Source: Lachnospira sp. UBA2821 (GTDB lineage: Bacteria; Bacillota; Clostridia; Lachnospirales; Lachnospiraceae). Taken from it: DNA of 27,297 bases. This document shows, one piece after another, positions 8,011 to 14,182 of the stretch. The notes below the pieces were generated by a model. The model searched no databases and was not told the DNA's origin. It saw only the letters and a program-made list of their open reading frames with translations. The stretch spans positions 249-27,545 of the forward strand of contig DEGR01000049.1 in the NCBI GenBank assembly GCA_002351535.1, in the 5' to 3' direction. How positions within the stretch are numbered: position 1 is the stretch's first letter; the number at the start of each line of letters is the position of its first letter. Position numbers and translations under genes: made by a program.

Positions 8011-8038
8011 ATTGTACCATAAGTTTCGGCTTGTACAA
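8011..8038 (-). promoter_or_regulatory. Promoter of the NYN ribonuclease gene
   Basis: TTGTAC (8033-8038) is followed after 16 bp by TACAAT (8011-8016) on the minus strand. The -35 lies in the palindrome TTGTACAA (8031-8038), which also supplies the luxS -35. Downstream in the leader GTACTCC occurs twice. Confidence 0.55.
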
Positions 8039-8059
8039 TAAATAAATTTACTGTACAAT
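8031..8059 (+). promoter_or_regulatory. Promoter of luxS-mtnN
   Basis: TTGTAC (8031-8036), a 17-bp spacer, then TACAAT (8054-8059). The start would be near 8066, about 35 nt before the luxS ATG. That leader is too short for a SAM or SAH riboswitch, and I see no such structure. Confidence 0.6.
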
Positions 8060-8099
8060 AATGCAGAAGCACATTTTGATTTTACGGAGGTTTTTATAT

Positions 8100-8582
8100 A
8101 TGGAAAAAATAGCCAGCTTTACTATTAATCATCTCAAATTATTACCCGGAATATATGTTTCAAGAAAGGACCATATCGGAAATGAGGTTGTCACAACTTT
8201 TGACCTTAGAATGACAAGACCTAATTTTGAGCCTGTCATGAACACTGCAGAGGTTCACACTATCGAACATCTTGCTGCAACATTTTTAAGAAATCACAAA
8301 GATTACGGTGACAGGATTGTCTACTTTGGTCCTATGGGATGCCGCACCGGTTTTTATCTTATCCTCGCCGGAGATTATGAATCTGCAGACATAGTTCCAC
8401 TCGTCAGGGAAATGTTTGAATTCATAAGTTCATACAAGGATGATGTTCCGGGTGCATCTGCAAGGGATTGCGGAAATTATCTTGATATGAATCTTAATAT
8501 GGCTAATTATCTTGCTAAAAAATATTTAGATGAAGTCATCAATGGCATTGATGAAAGCAGACTTATATATCCTGCTGATTAA
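8100..8582 (+). CDS. luxS: S-ribosylhomocysteine lyase LuxS (AI-2 synthase)
   Basis: LuxS splits S-ribosylhomocysteine into homocysteine and DPD, the precursor of autoinducer-2. The protein has 160 residues, the usual length. The metal site is intact: HTIEH (H53, E57, H58) and the second-half Cys in ARDCGNY (C124). The catalytic Cys is in FGPMGCRTGFY (C81). I start at the ATG at 8100 because GGAGG lies eight nt upstream; an in-frame ATG at 8061 would add 13 unconserved residues and overlaps the promoter. It is followed after 27 nt by mtnN, which makes its substrate from S-adenosylhomocysteine, so the pair forms a complete activated-methyl recycling unit. Confidence 0.97.
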   Translation: MEKIASFTINHLKLLPGIYVSRKDHIGNEVVTTFDLRMTRPNFEPVMNTAEVHTIEHLAATFLRNHKDYGDRIVYFGPMGCRTGFYLILAGDYESADIVPLVREMFEFISSYKDDVPGASARDCGNYLDMNLNMANYLAKKYLDEVINGIDESRLIYPAD

Positions 8583-8609
8583 CATTTACGAAAGGATTGA
8601 ATATTTAAT

Positions 8610-9302
8610 ATGTTAGGAATTATTGGAGCAATGGATGTCGAAGTAGAGCAGATTAAAGCTTCTCTTTTTGACATGAATATTACTAAGAAAGCCGGAATGG
8701 AGTTCTGCAAAGGAACTTTAGAAGGCAAAGATGTTGTTATCGTAAGGTCGGGTGTAGGCAAAGTCAACGCCGCCATCTGTGCACAGATTCTTGTTGATTT
8801 GTTTGATGTAGACGCCATTATCAACACCGGAATTGCCGGCTCTCTTAAAGACGAGATTAACATTGGCGACGTTGTATTATCTACTGATGCCATCCAGCAT
8901 GATATGGATGCAGTAGCATTCGGTTATGATATAGGTGTCATTCCCCAGATGGACAACTCAGTATTTAAAGCGGATGAAAAACTAATCCAGATAGCGGAAA
9001 ACGCTTGTCATAAAGTATGTTCTGATATTAATGTTTTCAAAGGCCGTATTGTATCAGGTGACCAGTTCATTTCATCTAAAGAAAAGAAGAACTGGCTTAC
9101 GGATAATTTTCAGGGTTACTGCACAGAAATGGAAGGAGCTGCAATTGCCCACGCTGCTTATCTCAACAACATTCCATTCCTGATTATAAGGGCAATTTCT
9201 GACAAAGCAGATGACAGTGCTCATATGGATTATCCTGCATTTGAAAAAATGGCAGTTGAAAATTCTGTCAAAATGATTCATGAATTTATGAAACACTGGT
9301 AA
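8610..9302 (+). CDS. mtnN: 5'-methylthioadenosine/S-adenosylhomocysteine nucleosidase
   Basis: MtnN (Pfs) hydrolyses the glycosidic bond of SAH and MTA, releasing adenine. Its SAH product, S-ribosylhomocysteine, is the substrate of LuxS encoded just upstream. The 230-residue protein is full length and keeps the family landmarks: IIGAMDVEVEQI at the N-terminus (catalytic Glu), SGVGKVNAA, NTGIAGSL, IVSGDQFI, EMEGAAIAHAA (purine/ribose site) and RAISDKAD (catalytic Asp, about D198). The ribosome binding site AAAGGA lies about 13 nt upstream, a little far. The second gene of the luxS operon, ending at a strong terminator. Confidence 0.96.
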   Translation: MLGIIGAMDVEVEQIKASLFDMNITKKAGMEFCKGTLEGKDVVIVRSGVGKVNAAICAQILVDLFDVDAIINTGIAGSLKDEINIGDVVLSTDAIQHDMDAVAFGYDIGVIPQMDNSVFKADEKLIQIAENACHKVCSDINVFKGRIVSGDQFISSKEKKNWLTDNFQGYCTEMEGAAIAHAAYLNNIPFLIIRAISDKADDSAHMDYPAFEKMAVENSVKMIHEFMKHW

Positions 9303-9313
9303 ATCAAGTCATA

Positions 9314-9356
9314 AAGTGTCGTAAATGCTTAATTTTACGACACTTTCTTATTTTTA
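9314..9356 (+). terminator. Terminator of luxS-mtnN
   Basis: A perfect 13-bp stem, AAAGTGTCGTAAA (9314-9326) with TTTACGACACTTT (9335-9347), an 8-nt loop, and a T-rich tail (CTTATTTTT). On the other strand the tail is weak, so it serves the plus strand mainly. Confidence 0.9.
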
Positions 9357-9390
9357 TCCGGCTGATATCCGTATACATATTTTCAAATTT

Positions 9391-9783
9391 TCAAAGAGAC
9401 CATTTTTCTCCCTGCCACTGCATAATCTTTCCTCTTTCATATCTTCTCTTATTCCGTCTTCTGCACATTTCATTACACAACATTACACATACTATATCAT
9501 GTATGTCTGAATTATTGTTATCCGTCTGTGCTTTATCACATACATGCCTGCATAATCCCGACATCATTACTCTGTCCGGGTACTCATCATACATCATGCT
9601 TCCCTCATATTCCATGCTGTCACATACCTCATCAACTACCTTCTGTATTCTGTTCATTTCTTTAGGATACATTCTTCTCATATACATAATATCCATCATT
9701 TCTTCATTTCTTGCACCAAATACATCAAAAAACGGACACTGTAAAATTTTATCAGAATTAAAATTTATATCTGTTACGGCCAC
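9391..9783 (-). CDS. Small conserved clostridial protein of unknown function
   Basis: The protein has 130 residues and no signal peptide or membrane segment. The middle (about 40-75) reads YPKEMNRIQKVVDEVCDSME then YEGSMMYDEYPD, a pattern I recognise from uncharacterised small proteins of Clostridia; its acidic and aromatic core looks strongly conserved. It is rich in Met and Cys, with paired Cys/His near residues 78-105 (GLCRHVCD and VCVMLCNEMC) that could bind metal (inference). A basic Arg/Lys tail ends the protein. The start is GTG with a GGGG Shine-Dalgarno six nt upstream. It follows the YwmB-like gene by 65 bp; an AT-rich TATAAT there could be its own promoter. Function unknown. Confidence 0.75.
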   Translation of the reverse strand: MAVTDINFNSDKILQCPFFDVFGARNEEMMDIMYMRRMYPKEMNRIQKVVDEVCDSMEYEGSMMYDEYPDRVMMSGLCRHVCDKAQTDNNNSDIHDIVCVMLCNEMCRRRNKRRYERGKIMQWQGEKWSL

Positions 9784-9848
9784 AATAATCCCCGCCTTTC
9801 ACCAATTATTATATTATATTCATGCGGATATATTGTGTTACTTCATAG

Positions 9849-10691
9849 TTAATAATCAACCGAAAGGACAGGTGAGGCTATATAGATATTTGTCTCATCC
9901 GCCTCTTCATTATAGCTTGTCGAAACATTTATATTTATTTTTCTTCCATCAGTTGTAACATGTCCCTGCATCTGTGTTGTGTAACCATATACTGAATATA
10001 TTCCGTCACAATCAACTCTGTCTATCTCCTGTGCTCCAACACTTGCAAATACATCTTTGACTTTTTTCTCCCTGTCTCTGTTATTCACTCTGCCCTTAAC
10101 TTTTCCATGAAAGTTCATAGTACACTTCTGGTCTATATCGAATTTAGCAAGAATATCATTAAGCTTTGTCATATAATAAAATCCGCTCTGTGGTGAATTA
10201 AATAAATCAATTCTCACATAGAGATAGTTATATACATTATATTTTTTTCCATCATGTTCTACATTATTATTCTGTTTTGTTTTATTCTGTTGTTCCTCAT
10301 CCTGTAGATTTTCCACTGTCGTTATCTTAACACATGTCTCTGCATTCTCGGCCTTTTTTGTCAGCATACTGACCTGACCCGTCTCTGTATCTATAACCTC
10401 ATATTTGTAATCATCTTTAACTCCCAGTTCCGTTGCTATCTTTGTTATGATATGTCTTATCTCCTGAGCACTCATATATCCTTCACTGTAATATGCTGTA
10501 ACCTCAACATCACTGTCGGCCTCTATCCACTTTTCATCCTTAAATGTTGTCGATATCGCATTTACCTGGTCACTCCACACAGTTTTACTCCCAAACACCA
10601 CTCTTCCATCTTTTATGACTTTTCCCGCAAATGTAAATAAAAATGCCGCTGCAATAACTGCTGACATTACTCTTACAAACCCTTTTTTCAT
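9849..10691 (-). CDS. YwmB-like secreted protein
   Basis: The protein has 280 residues from the ATG at 10691, which has GAGGTG about nine nt upstream; the earlier in-frame ATG at 10709 overlaps that site. The N-terminus MKKGFVRVMSAVIAAAFLF is a signal peptide or membrane anchor. The rest has the YwmB (TATA-box-binding-protein-like fold) plan: a first domain containing AYYSEGYMSAQEIRHIITKI, then a second ending in NVSTSYNEEADETNIYIASP and LSVDY, matching the family's usual C-terminal ...RYNE...TxIxIGTPIIxxEY ending. A Gln/Asn-rich linker lies near residues 130-145. YwmB proteins are often found near murA and spoIID in Firmicutes; those genes are not here. The molecular role is unknown. Confidence 0.65.
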   Translation of the reverse strand: MKKGFVRVMSAVIAAAFLFTFAGKVIKDGRVVFGSKTVWSDQVNAISTTFKDEKWIEADSDVEVTAYYSEGYMSAQEIRHIITKIATELGVKDDYKYEVIDTETGQVSMLTKKAENAETCVKITTVENLQDEEQQNKTKQNNNVEHDGKKYNVYNYLYVRIDLFNSPQSGFYYMTKLNDILAKFDIDQKCTMNFHGKVKGRVNNRDREKKVKDVFASVGAQEIDRVDCDGIYSVYGYTTQMQGHVTTDGRKININVSTSYNEEADETNIYIASPVLSVDY

Positions 10692-10823
10692 ATTTATAAA
10701 ACACCTCATTCCAAATAAATTTGCATAATTGTATCATTACAGAATGATTATTGACATAGATTTTAATTTTTATACTCCTTAATCTGAGTAAAATAATAAC
10801 CGGTCAGAGACAGACAGATTTCA

Positions 10824-10866
10824 TAAAAAAAGAACGATACTATGCTGCTTTACATAATATCGTTCT
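10824..10866 (-). terminator. Terminator of the DUF1858 gene
   Basis: AGAACGATA (10831-10839) pairs with TATCGTTCT (10858-10866), with a partly paired loop. On the minus strand the stem is followed by seven T. The rest of the gap 10692-10907 shows only an AT-rich stretch with a possible weak promoter (TACAAT) ahead of the YwmB-like gene. Confidence 0.85.
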
Positions 10867-10907
10867 CTTTTCTGCTTATAATAGCATTTATAAATGATTC
10901 ACGCTTT

Positions 10908-11117
10908 CTATGATTCCATCTTCTCAAGATAATTGTTGAGAGCATCACAAAGCTCGTCCGGGTCAAGACCATGAACGATAGCTGCCTGCTCAAGGCTCTC
11001 TCCCTGTGATGATGGACAACCTATACAATGCATTCCCTGATTGATAAGAATAGGTACAAGATTTGCATCAATCTGAAGAATATCACTAATAATCATATCT
11101 TTACTAATTTTTGCCAT
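10908..11117 (-). CDS. DUF1858 domain protein (redox disulfide family)
   Basis: The protein is 69 residues, consisting of a single DUF1858 domain: a helical start (MAKISKDMIISDILQID), then GMHCIGCPSSQGESLEQAA with the CxxC pair, then GLDPDELCDALNNYL. The family is often linked to hybrid-cluster protein and other redox systems and is thought to act through its CxxC. I start at the ATG at 11117 because GGAGG lies eight nt upstream; a longer frame to 11183 would add 22 residues and run through the promoter. It is a single-gene unit with its own promoter and terminator, divergent from a ferredoxin gene, which fits a redox role (inference). Confidence 0.88.
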   Translation of the reverse strand: MAKISKDMIISDILQIDANLVPILINQGMHCIGCPSSQGESLEQAAIVHGLDPDELCDALNNYLEKMES

Positions 11118-11182
11118 TTTAAAAAACCTCCATTTTGTTTTAGTGTGTTTTAGAAACTTAGGACAGCTTCTGACACACGCCA

Positions 11183-11211
11183 ATTATAATACATTATCTG
11201 ACATAAAGCAA
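11183..11211 (-). promoter_or_regulatory. Promoter of the DUF1858 gene
   Basis: TTGCTT (11206-11211), 17 bp, TATAAT (11183-11188) on the minus strand. The leader is about 60 nt. Confidence 0.75.
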
Positions 11212-11266
11212 TTATTTATACTGTTCATTTTTTATTCATGTTTTTTATAAAGACCATGTAAACAGC

Positions 11267-11295
11267 TTGTTTTATTATCCGTTTTATTATATTAT
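11267..11295 (+). promoter_or_regulatory. Promoter of the ferredoxin gene, with palindromic -10 region
   Basis: TTGTTT (11267-11272), 17 bp, TATTAT (11290-11295). The -10 lies inside a 21-bp palindrome (11283-11303, symmetric about 11293) made only of A and T. It may be an operator or simply an AT-rich promoter. Confidence 0.6.
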
Positions 11296-11325
11296 ATAAT
11301 AAAAATAAACAAGGAGGATTCTAAG

Positions 11326-11496
11326 ATGGCACACGTAATTTCAGATGATTGTTTAATGTGTGGTGCATGTGAGTCAGCTTGCCCAGTTGGAGCTATTTCA
11401 GCAGGCGACAGCAAATATGTTGTAGATGCTGATACATGTATCGATTGCGGCGCTTGCGAGGGTGGATGTCCAGCAGGAGCTATTTCAGCAGAATAA
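11326..11496 (+). CDS. 2[4Fe-4S] ferredoxin
   Basis: This 56-residue clostridial-type ferredoxin carries electrons between low-potential oxidoreductases in the cytoplasm. Two cluster motifs are complete: CLMCGACESACP near residues 9-20 and CIDCGACEGGCP near residues 38-49, each CxxCxxCxxxCP. The two halves are related, with PVGAISA and PAGAISA after each motif. An AAGGAGG lies seven nt before the ATG. It is a monocistronic gene between its own promoter and a large hairpin terminator, as expected for an abundant protein in an anaerobe. Confidence 0.97.
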   Translation: MAHVISDDCLMCGACESACPVGAISAGDSKYVVDADTCIDCGACEGGCPAGAISAE

Positions 11497-11525
11497 TATT
11501 AACGCAATTAATTTTATTCCTTAAT

Positions 11526-11582
11526 AACGGCAAGCCCTTTCTTACCTGTCTGATTCAGACAGGCAAGAAAGAGCTTGCCGTT
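11526..11582. terminator. Large bidirectional terminator between ferredoxin and the MerR-type gene
   Basis: AACGGCAAGC (11526-11535) pairs with GCTTGCCGTT (11573-11582), and the interior TTTCTT...CCTGTCTGA pairs with TCAGACAGG..AAGAAAG, so almost the entire 57 nt folds into one hairpin. The T tails are short on both sides. It can serve both converging genes. Confidence 0.8.
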
Positions 11583-11602
11583 TACTATATGCAACCATTG
11601 TC

Positions 11603-12244
11603 TTAAGTAGTCCTCCTATGTAATAGTTTGTTCTGAAACCTGGAGATTATACCTTTTTCCGTAACAGTTGCATTTTCTTTTCTTGTTTCCTGACTCTTTC
11701 TGATTATCTCATCTAACTTCTTGTACCTTTCCTCTTCCTGTTCATCCTGCATTCTCATAAGATAATCCATCTCTTTAATAACTTTGTCGCTCACCTGTGT
11801 TGTAACATTTTTCTCAAGAAGAACATTATTGTCTGCAAGAGCCTTTGTCACAACCTGTCCGATTATAAGCTGAAACTGTTCTATCTTGGACATGGAAGCA
11901 TCAACCTGCGACTGATTCGGCATTGGTGTATTAGATGTCTGACAGTTTACGGGTGTATTTACAACATCCGTCATTTTGGCATCATGGCAGCCGTTTTTAA
12001 CTTCGTTCTGAACACTTACTTTAAGTTCCGGAAGAAGATTCTTAATAGCCTTTAACTGAAATCCTTCTGATTTAAGTTCTTTAACCTTTTTCATAAGTTC
12101 TACATGATAATCTGTATAATATCTGTGCCCCATTTCATTTCTCGGAATGTCAATCATCAGTTCTTCTTCCCAGTATCTTAGTACGTGGGCCTCTACATCA
12201 ACCATCTTCGATGCATCTGTAATAAAATAGCGTTTTTCCATCAT
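11603..12244 (-). CDS. MerR-type DNA-binding protein with coiled coil
   Basis: The protein has 213 residues. Residues about 5-72 form a MerR-like winged helix: YFITDASKMVDVEAHVLRYW, then the wing with RNEMGHRYYTDYHVELM and a KVKELKSEGFQLKAIKNLL helix. The C-terminal half is not a ligand domain. It has a polar linker, a helix containing IGQVVTKALADNN, and a charged coiled coil (about 160-190), ending in RFQNKLLHRR. This plan recalls RacA-like and other chromosome-associated MerR proteins of Firmicutes more than metal sensors (inference). Two tandem ATGs follow an AAGGAGG; the first is five and the second eight nt away. It follows dnaB but has its own promoter. Confidence 0.75.
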   Translation of the reverse strand: MMEKRYFITDASKMVDVEAHVLRYWEEELMIDIPRNEMGHRYYTDYHVELMKKVKELKSEGFQLKAIKNLLPELKVSVQNEVKNGCHDAKMTDVVNTPVNCQTSNTPMPNQSQVDASMSKIEQFQLIIGQVVTKALADNNVLLEKNVTTQVSDKVIKEMDYLMRMQDEQEEERYKKLDEIIRKSQETRKENATVTEKGIISRFQNKLLHRRTT

Positions 12245-12323
12245 TTACGCCTCCTTATTAATTCTCCGCCCTGAATTATACACGGCTGAATCATAATTTG
12301 CAATGATGTAAAACGCTATTTTA
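12223..12323. repeat. 14-bp inverted repeat bracketing the promoter of the MerR-type gene
   Basis: TAAAATAGCGTTTT (12223-12236) and AAAACGCTATTTTA (12310-12323) are exact reverse complements, 73 bp apart. The first copy lies over codons 3-7 of the MerR-type gene, the second just upstream of its -35 and just after dnaB. It may be a pair of regulator half-sites or, in a read-through dnaB transcript, an RNA stem over the translation start. Confidence 0.6.
12275..12303 (-). promoter_or_regulatory. Promoter of the MerR-type gene
   Basis: TTGCAA (12298-12303), 17 bp, TATAAT (12275-12280) on the minus strand, giving a leader of about 25 nt. No terminator is visible after dnaB, so read-through is possible. 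Confidence 0.75.
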
Positions 12324-12329
12324 AATGTT

Positions 12330-13658
12330 TTATATTTCTTTATTGGCGAATTTTGTATATTGAGGTAACCACACCAGTTCAACTGTTCCTGTCGAACCAC
12401 TTCTCTGTTTGGCTATTATTACCTCCGCTATACCTTTCTTATCCGAATCTTTATTATAATACTCATCTCTGTATAAGAACATTACTACATCCGCATCCTG
12501 CTCAATCGCACCCGACTCTCGAAGGTCGGACAACATAGGCCTCTTATCCTCACGACTCTCAACCTGCCGGCTCAACTGTGAAAGTGCTACAACCGGAACA
12601 TCCAGTTCCCTTGCAAGTGCCTTAAGTGACCTCGATATCTCAGATACCTCCTGCTGCCTGCTCTCACTCCTTTTACCACCACTCATAAGCTGAAGATAAT
12701 CGATTATAATAATTCCAAGATTATGCTCAAGCTTGTACTTCCTGCATTTAGAACGAAGCTCTGATATTGTTATACCCGGTGTATCATCAATAATAAGATT
12801 GGACTTTCCAATCACCCCGGCACTCTCGATAAGATTTTCCCAGTCATTATCTTCGAGATTACCCGTTCTTATCTTTTGTGAATCAACATGCGACTCAAGT
12901 GAAAACAAACGATTAACAAGCTGTTCCTTTGACATCTCCAGACTAAATATAGCTACCGTAACATCTTTTCTGAATGCCATATACTGTGCGATATTTAGCT
13001 CAAACGCAGTCTTACCCATAGCAGGTCTTGCTGCAATAAGTATAAGTTCTGAACCATGAAAACCGGCTGTCTTTGTATCCAGATCTGTAAAACCTGTTGG
13101 CAATCCTGTTACATTTCCGGTAGTTTTAGCAGAAAGCTCAATATTTTTTAATGCTTCAATTACAACATCCTTAATAGGGACAAAATCTCCCGCCGTCTTT
13201 GACCTTAACAGGTTGAATATTTTTTTCTCTGTTATATCCATTATGTTGTCTAATGATTCATTCCCGACATAACACATATTTTCAATCTCTTCATTTGTCT
13301 TTATTAGTCTTCGCAGCGTTGCCTTTTCCCTGACTATTCCGGCATAATATTTGATATTAGTAGATGTAGGAACTGCATCAAATAATGTCTTTATAAATTC
13401 TATGCTGCTAAGCTCCGGCGGAACATTCATTTCTTTTAACTGTTCCTGAAGTGTAACTATATCTACCGGCTTACCTGAATTATAAAGTTCAATTATTGCC
13501 TCATACATTATTCCATACTGTTTTCCATAAAAGTCTTCCTTATCCACCTGCTCAGAAGCAGTAACAATGGCATCAGAATCCATAAGCATCGCACCTATTA
13601 CAGATTGCTCTGCCTCCATACTGTGGGGAAGTACTCTCTTAATAAGACCTTCATCCAT
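12330..13658 (-). CDS. dnaB: Replicative DNA helicase DnaB
   Basis: DnaB (named DnaC in Bacillus) is the hexameric helicase that unwinds DNA ahead of the replisome and recruits primase. The 442-residue protein is of usual length. The N-terminal primase-interacting domain starts near LPHSMEAEQSVIGAML. The RecA-like motor holds Walker A ARPAMGKTAF (about 210-219), Walker B IIIDYLQLM (about 317-325), SLEMSKEQLVNRL and the DLRESGAIEQDADVV segment. No intein interrupts it. I prefer the ATG at 13658; in-frame GTG and TTG codons at 13667 and 13670 sit closer to an AAAGGG and the GTG could also serve. It is the third gene of gdpP-rplI-dnaB, a widely conserved Firmicutes order. Confidence 0.97.
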   Translation of the reverse strand: MDEGLIKRVLPHSMEAEQSVIGAMLMDSDAIVTASEQVDKEDFYGKQYGIMYEAIIELYNSGKPVDIVTLQEQLKEMNVPPELSSIEFIKTLFDAVPTSTNIKYYAGIVREKATLRRLIKTNEEIENMCYVGNESLDNIMDITEKKIFNLLRSKTAGDFVPIKDVVIEALKNIELSAKTTGNVTGLPTGFTDLDTKTAGFHGSELILIAARPAMGKTAFELNIAQYMAFRKDVTVAIFSLEMSKEQLVNRLFSLESHVDSQKIRTGNLEDNDWENLIESAGVIGKSNLIIDDTPGITISELRSKCRKYKLEHNLGIIIIDYLQLMSGGKRSESRQQEVSEISRSLKALARELDVPVVALSQLSRQVESREDKRPMLSDLRESGAIEQDADVVMFLYRDEYYNKDSDKKGIAEVIIAKQRSGSTGTVELVWLPQYTKFANKEI

Positions 13659-13702
13659 TATCCGCACCAAGCCCTTTCAATATATCTGCTTTATCTATAT
13701 AA

Positions 13703-14149
13703 TTATCCTTCTACTACTTTAACCGATAACTGCGCCGTAACGTCCTTGTGCAGTTTTATAGCTATCACATGTGTTCCAAGTGTTCTGATAGGCTCATCCA
13801 GAACCATTTTCTTCTTATCAATATCAAGCTTTAACTGCTCTTTTGCTTCCTTTGCTATCTCTTTCGTAGATATTGAACCGAACGTCTTACCGCCCTCACC
13901 GGACTTCATCTTAACTGTAAGAGACATTTCTTTAATCTCCTCAGCAAGCTTTTTAGCCTCTTCAAGCTTCTCCTTGGCAATCTTTTCTTCATTTGCTTTT
14001 TTAAGCTTTAAGTCATTAAGATTTTTAGCTGTAGCTTCAACTCCGAGTTTTTTCTTCAAAATGCAGTTTCTGGCATATCCTTCACTGACACTTACACGTT
14101 CACCTTTTTTACCAAGTGATTTAACATCTTCTAATAATATAACTTCCAT
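13703..14149 (-). CDS. rplI: 50S ribosomal protein L9
   Basis: L9 binds 23S rRNA near the base of the L1 stalk and helps maintain reading frame. The 148-residue protein has the N-terminal domain with MEVILLEDVKSLGKKGERV and SEGYARNCILKK, a long charged connecting helix (about 40-75), and the C-terminal domain with KTFGSISTKEIA and IRTLGTHVIAIKLHKDV. All are typical. It sits between gdpP (33 nt upstream) and dnaB (44 nt downstream). Confidence 0.98.
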   Translation of the reverse strand: MEVILLEDVKSLGKKGERVSVSEGYARNCILKKKLGVEATAKNLNDLKLKKANEEKIAKEKLEEAKKLAEEIKEMSLTVKMKSGEGGKTFGSISTKEIAKEAKEQLKLDIDKKKMVLDEPIRTLGTHVIAIKLHKDVTAQLSVKVVEG

Positions 14150-14182
14150 ACTGCACCAAGCCTTTCTTAATAATCTTAAATT

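Noticed and set aside
7963..8099. A SAM or SAH riboswitch ahead of luxS
   Set aside because: The leader is only about 35 nt and shows no suitable helices.
12330..13658. An intein or insertion in dnaB
   Set aside because: The helicase motifs are continuous and the protein has the normal length.
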